A stretch of 64,000 nt of DNA from Tachypleus tridentatus (GCF_004210375.1 NC_134830.1:46195094-46259093), one strand, 5' to 3'; positions 25,971-37,736 are shown, counted from the stretch's first letter. Notes: generated by a model from the sequence alone, not told the origin. A program made the numbers and translations.

Positions 25971-27278
25971 AATGTAAAATTATTCCTAATCATGCAATTG
26001 TAGCCAACTTTATCCATTCATCTGATATTGTTTATATAAATTTTGTGCAAATCAAAAAATCAAGTTCAACTAATACAAGGTATTATCAGCTGAAGGTGGC
26101 AATAAAATTATTGTTTCATGTGAGAAAGATAAAAAATGAAGTATACAAAAAGAGAAATTCTCCTTCACAAAATGAAGAACTGAAGTAACTATTACTCTAA
26201 TATCTCAGGCAGCCTGATGAATCCTGGTATTGGAAAAAAGGCCTCATTGGTAGTGGGAACAGCACTAACATTAAAAGAGCAGCTATACTTTTAAGTCAAG
26301 AGTACTGAAAATATGGTTTGGGTATGAACCCCCAGCAGGAGACAAACAACAGAGCACACACTGGAGACAAACAGTTTGTACATTATTTTAAACCTGTTAC
26401 ATAGTAGATAGTAGAATGCAAAGATAGTGGTCACTAATTAAAAGCCAAATAATAAAAAATCATGGGCAACTGTGATGCAGTGTAAGCAAACAGCATGCAC
26501 AATATTACAGAGTACCCAATTTAGTGTATCATAGGAAAGTTATTCAAGATATAATAATTTTCTGAACATTTCAACATGAAACCTGTAAAACAACAGTACC
26601 TATTTATAGAAAATATCTTTAAAAAACAACTACAAGTTTCAATTGGATCAGTCAACCTGTGGTCTGCCTACCTCTATGGACATGTCGTTATACTTTATTG
26701 CACTGTACAATTCTTTTCAATAAACCTAAGTAAATTGGTACAGTGCATCCCTTAAGTGTTACTGATAATAAATAAATAAACAAATAAACAAACAAAAATA
26801 ACAAATACAATACTTTTATGTTCCCTATAGATGAAAACACTGTTGAAATGCTACATAGTAAATTATAAAAAGGTAGTGTTCTAATGTTAACAAATTAAAA
26901 TAATGCACATATAAATCAAAGTTTAATTTATATGTAGATTATTTAGTCTGTTTAAATGGATGTAAAATACAAATCGTTATTTGTTTTACTAGGTCTAGAC
27001 TTATAACATGAAGTACTTTTTCAAATATGGGATGTTTTTCCTTTCGAATTACAAGCACTGATTTACAAGTTACAGTTTAACCAAATCATATTAGTTATAA
27101 TCGTAAAAGATTATACAATATGTGTCAATTACTGAATTAATGCAGACAGTATATTACTAGTTATAGAATAAAATCTCAGAATTAGATTTTTTAATCAACA
27201 AAAAACGCTTATACTTAGTAAGACTAGTGTAATGTCAAAAAATAAATTTGGTGCCAAGATGGATTAAAAAGAACCTAC

Positions 27279-27485
27279 TTGGAGCTCTGCTCTTTCAACC
27301 TCCCACTGGGCCCGTTCCATTTCAAACCTCGCCCATTCATGTTGAATAAAATGCAAAATTCCAGGTATTGAATAGCGAGGTCTTTGGTTATGTTCTTCCG
27401 GGTTTTGTTTTCCAGTAATTCCCACTCCTGTTCCAACAGGACTGATTTGACTCGAGATGTTTTGATTACCTGGACTATCGTCCAT
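27279..27485 (-). CDS. STRN: Striatin-family protein, first coding exon (partial gene)
   Basis: This exon encodes 69 residues from ATG at 27485. Residues 38-69 match the striatin N-terminus: a YSIPGILHF segment, the caveolin-binding motif FIQHEWARF (residues 46-54), then ERAQWEVERAELQ, which begins the coiled coil. Residues 1-37 are polar, low-complexity and family-variable. The exon ends in phase 0 at CAA|GTAGGT (donor 27277-27278). Known striatins continue at this point with the rest of the coiled coil, a calmodulin-binding region and WD40 repeats. Striatins are scaffold and B-type regulatory subunits of PP2A in STRIPAK complexes. No later exon is recognisable to the left, so intron 1 would exceed 27 kb. 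The symbol is family-level: STRN, STRN3 and STRN4 cannot be separated from this exon, and most invertebrates have one gene. An intronless pseudogene is unlikely because the homology stops exactly at a splice donor. Confidence 0.93.
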
Positions 27486-27513
27486 CCTTTATGTTACTCC
27501 TGCTGGTCGCCAT
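27475..27513 (-). promoter_or_regulatory. Upstream ORF (12 codons) overlapping the striatin start codon
   Basis: An ATG at 27511-27513 opens a 12-codon frame that ends in TAG at 27475-27477. It lies in a different frame from striatin and spans the striatin ATG at 27483-27485. The surrounding AATGGCGACC resembles a YY1 site (core ATGGC), which is often at or just downstream of transcription starts in TATA-less promoters. If transcription starts upstream of 27513, this overlapping uORF would lower striatin translation. If the YY1-like site marks the start, the leader may be too short to use it. The sequence is certain; the function is inferred. Confidence 0.4.
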
Positions 27514-27566
27514 TAACAACAACCATCCATTCCGCTTAGCTTTGTGGGTAAAAATCGAATAAATTA

Positions 27567-27574
27567 TGACGTCA
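27567..27574. promoter_or_regulatory. CRE palindrome TGACGTCA upstream of striatin
   Basis: A perfect 8-bp TGACGTCA, the CREB/ATF full-site consensus, lies 82-89 bp upstream of the striatin start codon. That is a typical proximal-promoter distance. No TATA box was recognised between it and the ATG. A random 8-mer match is possible, but the position favours a functional site. Confidence 0.45.
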
Positions 27575-28151
27575 GTATTAGCATTTGTAATATTACTAGC
27601 TAGTCTTACTTTGTTACTGACACAATGAGTGGTTTTGATGTTAAATAATCTTTCAAAGTCATAACAATGGATTTTTATTAAATAAGAACCTCAGTAAACT
27701 TTTTCTGCATGTTTTACTCATCATTTCTTTAATTTAGCCAGCATTCATTTATACTACAGGAACTTTTGAAGGCTAAACTTTCAGGTACGTTATACTTAAA
27801 ACTCACCTGTCGCATGCACTCGAGTATTTGTTCATAGCTTGTAAATATAAAAAGTAAAAGGATATGGAGATATTTATTTAATAATTAAATAGCTTTTTAT
27901 ATTGTAACTAGTAAAATATTTTTATACACGAGCTCTTACAGCTTCGAGAATTGATATAGTTGTCAAATTTAGCAATACATATCTGCAACTATGGGTCGTT
28001 ACTTGAATGTACCGTATTATTACAGATATTTTTAGGATATCAATTAACTTGTAATAAATTTTAAATTGGCTATAAGTGAACCAAAGTTAAGCCTGTGGAA
28101 ATCATTGTTTAAACTTTATACTTTTCTTGTTATATTAGGTCCAAAAGATAC

Positions 28152-28238
28152 GCTAAAATCAGGGGTTCGATTCCCTTCGGTGAACTCAGCAGATAGCCCG
28201 ATGTAGCTTTTCTATAAGAAAACAAACAAACAAACAAA
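28152..28238 (+). mobile_element. tRNA-like SINE family 2, copy 2 (5'-truncated, perfect TSD)
   Basis: Only the 3' 87 bp is present, starting GCTAAAATCAGGGGTTCGAT and ending in (AAAC)n. It is flanked by CCAAAAGATAC at 28141-28151 and 28239-28249. Truncation at the 5' end with a perfect 11-bp duplication is a signature of incomplete target-primed reverse transcription. Confidence 0.92.
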
Positions 28239-28333
28239 CCAAAAGATACATATTAATTTTACAGCACACCTCTTTATGTTTAAAGAAGAAAAACGTTTAT
28301 TCAAATCCTAGTTTTGTGACTGATAGGTAGTGT

Positions 28334-28608
28334 AGCCCGGCATGGCCAGGTGGGTTAAGGCTTTCGACTCATAATCTGAGGGTCACGGGTTCGAATCCTG
28401 GTCGCACCAAACATGCTCGCCCTTTCAGTCCTGGGAGCGTTATAGCGTTTCGGTCAATCCCACTATTCGTTAGTAAAAGAGTAATTCGAGAGTTGGCAAT
28501 AGGTGGTGATAACTAGCCGCCCTCCCTCTAGTCTTGCACTGTTAAATTAGGGACGGCTAGTACAGATATCCCTCGTGTAGATTTGCGCAAAATTCAAAAT
28601 AAACAATG
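28334..28608 (+). mobile_element. tRNA-Thr-derived SINE, copy 5, with target-site duplication
   Basis: A full-length copy runs from CCCGGCATGGCCAGGTGGG to GCGCAAAATTCAAAATAAAC. It is flanked by ATAGGTAGTGT (28323-28333) and ATATGTAGTGT (28609-28619), an 11-bp duplication with one mismatch. It lies about 85 bp downstream of a 5'-truncated SINE of another family. Confidence 0.92.
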
Positions 28609-31535
28609 ATATGTAGTGTCGTTAGTTAGGCTTTACCAAAAGTTATCTCTCACTTAAAAGAAAGATAACTATGAATACTTAATTTTACAAAACTTCTAAA
28701 TGAATTTGATGTTCACATATTTTACTAGGTTGCGCCCATTCTCTACACAGATCAATTTCTTCAATATCTCCAATCCTTGGGATATGCAGTCATATCATTC
28801 GTTTTCTAGCTGCTCTAGTGACGTATGAATTCCAAAAAACAAATCGTTTGTCCGATTTATATGCATTTTGAACATAAAAACGTGACCCTAAAAACTCTTT
28901 GATATCAACTTATTTTAGTTGCTTTATTTCCTTGTTTCAAATGTATATATAATGTACGTATTCTGCCTGAGAGGATATTGTAGTAATATACAGTATATGT
29001 GTTGAAAGGATTAGCGACTGTAATGTCCTTTGCCGGCCGAGTTGACGTTGCCGAAATGTGACAACCAATTAATGCTGTAAGAGAGCAAATATCACGAAAT
29101 GACACAGCCTACCTGACATAAAAATCAAATTTACTTATTCAGTTCAATTGCGCTTTCTTAGTTTAGTTCTATGTGGAATTATTTAAGTGAAGATTTATCA
29201 TATTGTTTAGTTTGATGAAAGTTTCTCCTTGGTGTGGATATGTTTTTTATAGCAAAACCACTGGAGGGGGAGGGCATCAACCGTGATTTTCCCTGCACAA
29301 GAATGTACGCTAATTGTCTAATAATAAACACGTTTTCATTTTTACCAACTTTATTCACGCTCATTATTTCATGAACAAACATATACAGATACTGAGGAAG
29401 ACTCAGTTATCAGATTCAAAGTTACTCTGTTTATTCCCTAAGCGAATCTGCTGTTTTTAGCGAGCACGTCTATCTCATACATATCGGAAAATCTGTCTTT
29501 ACTTCAAAATATCACTTTCTCAAAGTTCTTTTATATTGTTTTCTATATATATATTTATTTATATATACTTTCTTACCCAGTCTAATAAAAGACTGTCTAT
29601 GAATCCAAAAACTAAAGACTAACAACACTGTTTTGTTTATATTACGTCAGTTTATCAAATCCAACAAATATTTTAGAAAACAAGGTAGATTCGAGGTTAA
29701 TCACACGTCCAGGTTAATTTATCCTTGTCAACTTTAATCAGTGGACATCATTTATGTGTTTTCACTCCTTATAATTAAAAAAAATGTTAACACTGTTAAT
29801 AAAGTGTTAGTTTAACAATAATATTAACAATTTATATTGATGCGGAACGACAAGACTTCAGAAACTAAATTTTTGTAACAAATGTTTCATTTTTAAGACA
29901 TGTTTTTTATATTCTTTTGATCGGCGATAAGCAGAAAATCTGGAAAGCGATGTGTTTAATATATGAGTTATTTCATTAGCTAAACCATTCCAAAAATTAT
30001 CGCTCATGAGTGTGCAAAATATCCAGTTTTTGACCTACACCTTTCTTTTTTAACACGTGCGCATAAAATAGTGAAGTCCTTTTTTTTCCTCTTTCTTTCT
30101 TTACAGAGATATCATCGGATATTAGTCGTTATAAAGAAAGTGGTGGGAAATAAATGAGGTGGAAGTTCTCAAAAGATAGTGAAGTTGCTAGTCAATGCCT
30201 TTGTATATAGGATTTAATTTCTCAATAAGATTTGCCTGTAATGAAATAACCTATATTATAAGACCCTCAGATATTTCTGAATAGAATTACTTTTCTAGTG
30301 TCAGCGTACATTATTTTGCGCTCCTTTAAACATATGCTTTATTTGAGAAAAATATCAACTTAAACTCTGTAATATAATTTTATTGTTCTATCTTTTGTAG
30401 CTGGTTTTATTTTTTCTAATAATTACGATTCTACGAAAAAAAATGTGAAAGTAAAACATTAAATAATCGCATATTAATTTTCATTTGTAAATAGAGTTAC
30501 ACATTGTTATAATTCAGTTGTATTGTTTTATATCTTCTTTGTTATCACAATTTCTTCTCATATTATGTTTCAAAATTAATCATTGATGAAACAATTTTCC
30601 TAATGTTAACAATAGGCGATTCATGTACATATAATATAAATTAGTACTGTTTCAGCCACAAAGAAAAAAAAAAGGAACAGAATTAGTATCAAAAACTAAA
30701 AGTAATTCTCACCCCATAATTCGATTTACTACTTGTAACTAAATGGTATAGTTAATTTCAGAAAATTCCCTCCTAATCAGTAACCAAGAACAAAGGCAAA
30801 TCGAGAGAAAAAGACTAAGTCGTATTAACAGAGCCTTAGCACTTGATTTTTTTTGTCACATCGTAATGTAATCAAAGTGATATGAAGTATGGACGAATAT
30901 TAAGCAGATAAATTATTAAGGAAAAAAAAGCATACACTTGACCTCGTCATATTTTTAATTACGTTTAAACATTCTAACATAAAATTTTTATCATTTGTTT
31001 TCTGCGCTTAAAATCTGTTTTTAACGGAATAAAGAAACCCAAATAATTCAGCGCCTTCTGTTCCATTACTATAAATTTACTAGGGCTTGAAAAAATGCGT
31101 CAACAACTGGCTAACAATAATCACTTAAAACTACACAGCGGCAGATTTTGCGCAATAACAACATCTAATATTGATTTCCGGTATTGTTTGAAAATAACTT
31201 TTGACGGATGTATTAATTTTATAGAAAGAAAATAGAGTTTTAATTTCAAAGCTAACAGGCAACGGCTATCAAATTTATATTAGCCAACAATAAGTACTTT
31301 CGTAACCTTATCAACAAAATATTGGTCGACGTAAATTTACGCTCGTTTTCCTTTGGTTTCGTTATTTGGTCCAGTTTCGTACATTTTTCACACTGAATGC
31401 ATTCAGGAATTAAATAGCAGTGTGAAATGGGGTGAGGTATAAAGAATGAACTATTCAGGTTATTATTTATTGAACTTTTCTGAGATAAGCCCGTAAGTTA
31501 AATAATTTGGACTCCTTTGTCTCAGAACGATTAGT

Positions 31536-31777
31536 GCCCGGCATGGCCAGGTGGGTTAAGGCGTTCGACTCGTAATCTGAGGGTCGCGGGTTCGCATCCC
31601 CGTCGCGCCAAACATGCTCGCCCTTTAAGTCGTGGGGGCGTTATAATGTGAAGAGTTGGCAATGGATGGTGATGACTAGCTGCCTTCCCTCTAGTCTTAC
31701 ACTGCTAAATTAGGAACGGCTAGTGCAGATAGCCCTCGCGTAGCTTTGTGCGAAATTCCAAAACAAACAAACAAACG
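31536..31777 (+). mobile_element. tRNA-Thr-derived SINE, copy 6 (internal deletion)
   Basis: The head GCCCGGCATGGCCAGGTGGG and the tail GCTTTGTGCGAAATTCCAAA followed by (CAAA)n are intact. The body lacks about 40 bp (the CGGTCAATCCCACTATTCG... block between TATAATGTG and AAGAGTTGGC). A Tc1-like transposase tail follows almost immediately. Confidence 0.92.
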
Positions 31778-31783
31778 CTTACA

Positions 31784-32015
31784 GTAATGTGTCATTCTGA
31801 CTCTGATGAGGTAGAACAGGAGGTTCGCAGCATGAATGTGTGGCCAAACTATCTGTAGGAACTGCATGATGCTATCGAGTCAGCATAGATCAAAGTCTCT
31901 AAGGAATGTTTCCAGCATCTTTTTAAATCCATGCCAAGAGTAATTCAGGATGTTCTGAAGGCAAAAGGGGGTTCTACCCGGTACTAGATAGGTGTGCCTA
32001 ATAAAGTGACCACTA
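31784..32015 (+). pseudogene. Tc1/mariner transposase C-terminal relic and 3' end
   Basis: The frame from about 31820 reads VWPNYLQELHDAIESA, then KVSKECFQHLFKSMPRVIQD and VLKAKGGSTRY, matching the Tc1 transposase C-terminus (IEHxW... SMPRRxxxVxxAxGGxTxY). It is followed by GTGTGCCTAATAAAGTGACCA, the usual Tc1-type end. Stops interrupt the frame and the N-terminal and central catalytic parts are absent. It begins 7 bp after Thr-SINE copy 6. Confidence 0.82.
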
Positions 32016-32193
32016 AGAATAAATGAATGCATTAAAAGTATAGCTTACACCATATTTTATCATAAGAGATATTGCGTAAATAAAAGCACACAGAAAACAG
32101 TTTTAAAAGAATGTTATTTTCGTTTTTAATCAATGCTTTCATTCCTTCTAGCACATTATTCTGCTAAATCTGACTATTTTAATAATTTGTACT

Positions 32194-32633
32194 GAAACAC
32201 TATTTCGAAATAAAACTTTTTTCCACAGTTCAATTCAACGGATAAGTTAACTCTCAATGATTATGCATTATCCATGCTATGTTTTATTGCGTTTGTTTTA
32301 GATTACAGCTATTAGTATAGTGTAGAAAATGCGAGTTTCTCAATTAATTCTGCCGTCTAAGTATGGCGAAATCTGTGTAATATTTCTAAACCCGTAGAAA
32401 CCATATATATTTCGAAACACTATTTCGAAATAAAACTTTTTTCCACAGTTCAATTCAACGGATAAGTTAACTCTCAATGATTATGCATTATCCATGCTAT
32501 GTTTTATTGCGTTTGTTTTAGATTACAGCTATTAGTATAGTGTAGAAAATGCGAGTTTCTCAATTAATTCTGCCGTCTAAGTATGGCGAAATCTGTGTAA
32601 TATTTCTAAACCCGTAGAAACCATATATATACT
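32194..32633. repeat. Tandem 220-bp duplication, copies identical by eye
   Basis: The segments 32194-32413 and 32414-32633 each start GAAACACTATTTCGAAATAA and run to CCCGTAGAAACCATATATAT. I found no difference over about 217 bp. The second copy then drifts into ACTTCATATAT repeats. No ORF or element lies in the unit. Confidence 0.95.
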
Positions 32634-34099
32634 TCATATATACTTCATCTTGGTCAAATACAAATATAGATTTCGCAATATTTGTCTGTTCATAAAAGAT
32701 CTGTAGGAGCATTTCATTCCAGAACGTTTACATAATTTTGAAAATAACTTTCAGATAATCCACAATCATAGTAACATTGATCTGTTATAAACGAATGATC
32801 AAAACACGCTATTAACTTGTAACATACTTCATTAGTTACATTTTACTAAGCTAGAAAATTTCCATGTACAATACCACTTTTTTCTTTTTTATAGTATCAT
32901 ATCATAGCCAAAATAATATATCTACAATGCTATTCTTTAGAATATACAGCTATGAAAAAAATTAGAAGAGTACTAGGCCTGATGCGTTATTCTCAAGTGA
33001 AGATGATTTTCTCAAGAATATTACATAGGCTCACTTTATAACGGAATGATTGATCATTAAAGTTGTGATGTAAATCTGAATTTAGTTAAAAGATTGAGTT
33101 TGAAGCTGATAAATAAATAAACTTGTCATTTATTGCAGAGTGTAAGTCAATCCGTATTATATATAAAACCATAAATACAGTGTTTTTATTTGCATAGCCA
33201 TTCACTTTCATACTGAATCAGTGATTCGACCAATAGTGATATCCCTCGAGATGATGTTCTGCAGATTGACCCATGCCTCAAACTAAGTAGTACTAAATGT
33301 AGATGTATTTTAGCTAAAACTGACGCTTTCTTCAAACCAAGAAACATCGATTTTACCCATAAGCAACAAGCATCACCACGAGTCTGGTTGTTTCCTTGCA
33401 ACATACAAAACGCCTGAGTAGCAGCTCACTGTAATTTTATTTGTTTTAGCATATTTTTTACGCAAAGCTATACAAGAATTGTTTGCTCATAGTTCTTCCT
33501 TAACTTTGAAATAGGGAAAGTAAATGGTCAAAAAGTGCCCAGCATTATCTCTTGAGCTACTTTTGTCGTCATTCTTCCAGCTCATCAATGACTCAAAATG
33601 TGAAGTGTGTTTTAGCATCAACATGGCATGAACTATAAACTCTCGAATTCAGAGGTCACTATGACGCCAACCCTTCGCACAGTAATCATTACAACAGCTT
33701 AAGCATCCATTGCTCTTCCTGCATACTGTAGAACATGCATGGCTTTAAGGTAACACCAGTTAATTAAGGTAGTAGAACGTCAACTTGAAAGATAATCAGA
33801 AAAGGAAAAGGAAACATAGTTGAACATCCGCAGAACGATAATAACTACCATAATTCGCAATACAGATCACTTTTTTGTATTGTGAAACACAATATTTTAT
33901 TATAAGGATAAGAGGAAGCAACAAATTCATAGAATAACAAACAACCTGAGGTGTAATGCTTTCAATGTTAACATTACTATCTTTAGGTTTGAAAACCCAC
34001 TCTATAAGATAACTATAGAAAATAATTTGGTCAAAATTAACAAAATAACACATTCTGCCAAGGTCTATACAGTTAATGATATTTTCTTATAGTGAGTTA

Positions 34100-35560
34100 C
34101 ATCACACTTCCCTTATCGCATTTCAAAGATACTAATAGAAGTCTTATGATCTAGCACATCCCTATAACAGAAGATTGCTGGCTGACACCCAAGATTATTC
34201 AAAGAGCTACTAATGTAAAACATCTGTCAGTAATGGTCGTCTTCATTAGTCTTTCTGAAGTAACAGGTGCATTATACAGGACAAATAGCATGACGTGCAA
34301 CTTGTACAAGTCATCTCTATAAGCAGTTTTAGGTCTCCTCTTGTTTTCCAGCTCAATGTTTTTTACATCTTTAAAATGTTAAACCAACAGGAATCTTTCA
34401 GCGCATTCAAACATTCATCTGTCTGCAGTAGAGGAAAGGCGTCAACGTAAGATACAATGTTCACCAATGTAAAGTTAAGACAGAATTCTAGCATACCTTT
34501 CTTCTTCCTGACAATCATTGCTAGAGATGACCAAATAGTCTTCAAACGTTAAATAATTAAGTACTTTTGCATCAACTATGTACCTGCACTGGCCAAGTGG
34601 CTAGTGCTTCAGTGCATTGGTTGATTGATTGGATGTATTTTGCCTCTATCTATATTGTGATTAGTCACCTTTGTTTGACCTAATCGGCTATTTGGTCTTA
34701 TAATATCAACATATTCAACCAAAAAACATTGAGTTGCTTTCACTGTGCTGGGTCTATATTGTTTGCTCAATCCTCAACCAACAATCTCAGATATATTGAC
34801 AACCATGTAATTTTTTTCCAGTGTGATACGATGGATATAACTCTAACATACAATAAGCCTCGATTACTTCCACTTTACTTTTCACATCCATGACCTTTCA
34901 AGTGTAAAGCTGGATAGCTGAATGCCCCTGATTACAAATCAACGCTGGACTTCATCCTTCTTCGGAGATATAACTGCCTGAACTAACACTTAATTTTTGT
35001 ACAGGAAACAGTTCATTTCATATTTGATCTCTATAACTGTGTTACACAGCATCAGCACACTGGATTTCATTCATATTAAGCTATAAAACGTCAAATGTGT
35101 ATACTGAGGTACCGCTGTTTGCTTTGCTATATACACTTGTGCAATCCACTCTTCCTGGGCTCAGACTGCGCATTATTGGATAACTCTGCTATGGAACATC
35201 AACTCAACAATTGCCCAGACAAAATGGATTAATTATATTCATAGTACACACATTCCAAAGATGCTGATCACAACTCATGTTGGAAATTACCATTTTCATC
35301 CTGTGAGCAGTATTTCCCAGACAAAGATGGAGATTCGCTTCTCATTTAAATTCGTTTATAGCCATTTTCCAGCATTAAGTCAATATCTACTTGCCTGAAT
35401 ATTGATCTCACCTGAAGAGCTTAATACATTGCAAAGCCAAACAGTGTTCTAAATGCTTCTGTTTTGACCAGGAACTTGATCTCTCGCCCTTGTACATACA
35501 AAACACCATCCAACCCTGTGAGAGCTATGATGATCAACAAATAGTCCAAACTTTTGGCTG
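34100..35560 (-). pseudogene. Ty3/gypsy LTR-retrotransposon pol relic (protease and RT)
   Basis: On the minus strand the 35480-35560 region reads LYVQGREIKFLVKTEAFRTL, a retropepsin-like strand in which the catalytic D-T-G is replaced by K-T-E. Downstream at 34545-34363 an open frame reads MIVRKKKGMLEFCLNF and AFPLLQTDECLNALKDSCWF, the opening of gypsy RT. At about 34200-34290, in shifted frames, lies a VMLFVLYNAPVTSERLM-type segment. Frames are broken and no LTR or integrase was found. Confidence 0.72.
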
Positions 35561-36149
35561 TATCCTTCAAGTTGGTATTCAGGCTTATCTTGGGCTGTAT
35601 TAGTTTTCAGGAGGTTTATCAAAAGCATTTACCACTTACTGATGGTTCTGTTGGACTTGCTGAGCCATCAGATTTGAGCAGTAACATTGTCCATGTATAA
35701 TGCCACGTTATGTAAATGGCTGGTTAGTCCTTGACATAGAGGAAGTATTCGACTTTCAGTTTTTGAAACTTAGTCCTCACGGCTAGCGCAGATAAGTTGT
35801 ATAGTTTTTCTTGAATATTGCAATCAAGCCAACTTATTTCTATTTCTTGTTTTTGTTCGTTTAGTGTATAATCGACTAAAGAGTTTATTTACTCACGAAA
35901 TGTGTTCCGATTTAATTGAAATATCTAGCATATAGTAAATGACATTATATTCTCAAACAATTCGCTTTTTTTTACGTATACATTAGCTGGAGTACTCGTC
36001 TGTTGAACGGGTGAAATAAAAACTCGTTTGTATCAAACGATAGGAAATTGCGTTTTTTTTCTCTTAATACAATGTAAATTAAAAGTACAATAAAAATACA
36101 TAAAGGTACCGATACTGAAAAGAAAAACATATTTTCAAGAATCCTAGAA

Positions 36150-36490
36150 ATATGAAATTAGATGGGGGTCCACCCCTCCTCCTGATCTTATTCATGTCAT
36201 CCTGTGTTACTGTGTTAAGTTTTGTGTTGATTTGAGAGTTCTATCCAAAACAAGATATGAAATTAGATAAGTTTCTTCTCATGACCTTCCTCATGTCATA
36301 CTGTATCAATATACGAAGTTTGGTGTTCATTACTTAAGCAGTGTGGAAATTTATAAGGAATAGAAACACACAAATTGACATTTATTTAAAAAGGAGATGG
36401 GGATGGCTTTCCTAAAGTCATCCTATGTCACTATGCCAAGTTTTGTATTGATTGATCAAGAAAAGTGGAAACGTACAGGAAACAGATATG
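36150..36490 (+). repeat. Imperfect tandem array of about 100-120-bp units
   Basis: CATGTCATCCTGTGTTACTG, CATGTCATACTGTATCAATA and AAGTCATCCTATGTCACTAT recur near 36196, 36295 and 36416. Each is followed by an AAGTTTTGTGTTGATT-like string and, 50-70 bp on, a GGAAA/GAAA segment. There are three or so diverged units. Part is open as a short frame, which I regard as chance. Confidence 0.55.
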
Positions 36491-37352
36491 AAATGATAGG
36501 TATTGTGTCGCTCGACAATAATATTTGTAAATGGTTGAGTATTCTTGACACTTTTCGTTTGCCGATAAAAGGAGTGTTTAAGTAATGTATTATGTTAAAT
36601 TGCTTGTATGAGTGAGTAAAAAGTAACACTTAGATATGGCAAAGAACACACAGTCTTGAAATACAGTTACTATATCACAAGTTAATGAACGATAACCAAT
36701 GAAATAACAGGATATTGGTTTTGAAAAAAGAATCTAAGGTCAAATAAGTAAACAAGAAACAGTTGCTATAACTTTTTGTATCCTATTGCGATCCATGTGC
36801 AAACTGGGATTCACCCTCATTTGTGCTTCCGAATGGAAAGATAAGAGAATTGGTAATCTCAACATCAATAAGTTGTATTACAGACAGCGTTATTATCCGA
36901 GATACACAACCAAGCTCAAACACGTGTGAAATAAGAAATGCAATACACCGTATTGTATCGAAATTTAAAATTTCAAAAGCATAAGGAGTATATTTCTAAT
37001 TTGTATTAAACTTAATAGTTAGTTCTTCCAAAGTGATGTTTGCTTACTTAAGTTAACATTAACGTGTTTATAATTTGCTGATATTATTTGAAAGAGGCAG
37101 TATATTAGCAGTGCGACCTCTGTGACTGCTTCAGTGGGGTTTATAAATGTTCCATTGAAAACAAACAAAAATGGAATATTGATGTTACAAACACTAAATT
37201 AATTATTCAAATACCACATTATACTTAACAGTAGCTTATTTTTAATTAAACTATTCAACATTTGTAATAAACGTTTAAAGAAGAGATAAAATTAAGTGAA
37301 ATTTATCTAATCTAAATAAAATGAAAAACACTAAAGTCTGTATTTCTCCCTC

Positions 37353-37622
37353 AGGCCCGCCATGGCCAAGCGTGTTAAGGCGTACGACTCGTAATCTGTG
37401 GGATGCGGGTTCGCATCGCCGTCGCGCCAAACATGCTCGCCCTTTCAGCCGTGGGGGCGTTATAATGGTACGGTCAGTCCCACTATTCTTTGGTAAAAGA
37501 GTAGCCCAAGAGTTGGCGGTGAGTGGTGATGACTAGCTGTCTTCCCTCTAGTCTTACACTGCTAAATTAGGGACGGCTAGCACAGATAGCCCTCAGTAGC
37601 TTTGTGCGAAATTCAAAAACAA
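37353..37622 (+). mobile_element. tRNA-Thr-derived SINE, copy 7, with perfect target-site duplication
   Basis: A full-length copy is flanked by ATTTCTCCCTC at 37342-37352 and 37623-37633. Head, body and tail all follow the family, with GCGGGTTCGCATCGCCG at box B. The exact duplication indicates a comparatively young insertion. Confidence 0.95.
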
Positions 37623-37736
37623 ATTTCTCCCTCTGTAGGTCAAACAGAGATTCAGTGGAAAAGTTGGTGAAATCCAAAGTAGGCTTATGGGAACACATGT
37701 TCTGTTTAAGTAATTAATTTTTTTAATACAGTCGTG

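Larger units (their letters stand above)
1..27278 (-). other. Presumed intron 1 of the striatin-family gene
   Basis: The donor is GT at 27277-27278 and no acceptor or second exon was recognised down to position 1. The stretch is AT-rich, with frequent stops in all frames and many decayed repeats, listed separately. The segments 1-1050, 1415-4430, 5765-7430, 7705-8830, 8970-10690, 11590-13070, 14390-15270, 16375-19835, 21955-23640 and 25975-27270 hold no gene I can support. They contain only short AT-rich open frames, homopolymers and small microsatellites. The intron assignment is an inference from the exon at 27279-27485. Confidence 0.6.

Noticed and set aside
26215..26260. Another hammerhead core (CTGATGAATCC...GGAAAA)
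   Set aside because: It contains CTGATGA but only a 3-bp possible helix II, and no family tail follows. It is most likely a chance match.
29235..29300. Possible tail of a family-2 SINE (TATAGCAAAACCACTGG)
   Set aside because: The match is about 15 bp and body landmarks do not follow.
33186..33404. 72-codon minus-strand frame downstream of the gypsy relic
   Set aside because: I considered it as RNase H or integrase of the relic, but no catalytic pattern is visible.
33425..33560. Possible ancient Thr-SINE on the minus strand (ACGCAAAGCTATACAAG)
   Set aside because: Only the tail motif resembles the family and the remainder is not alignable by eye.
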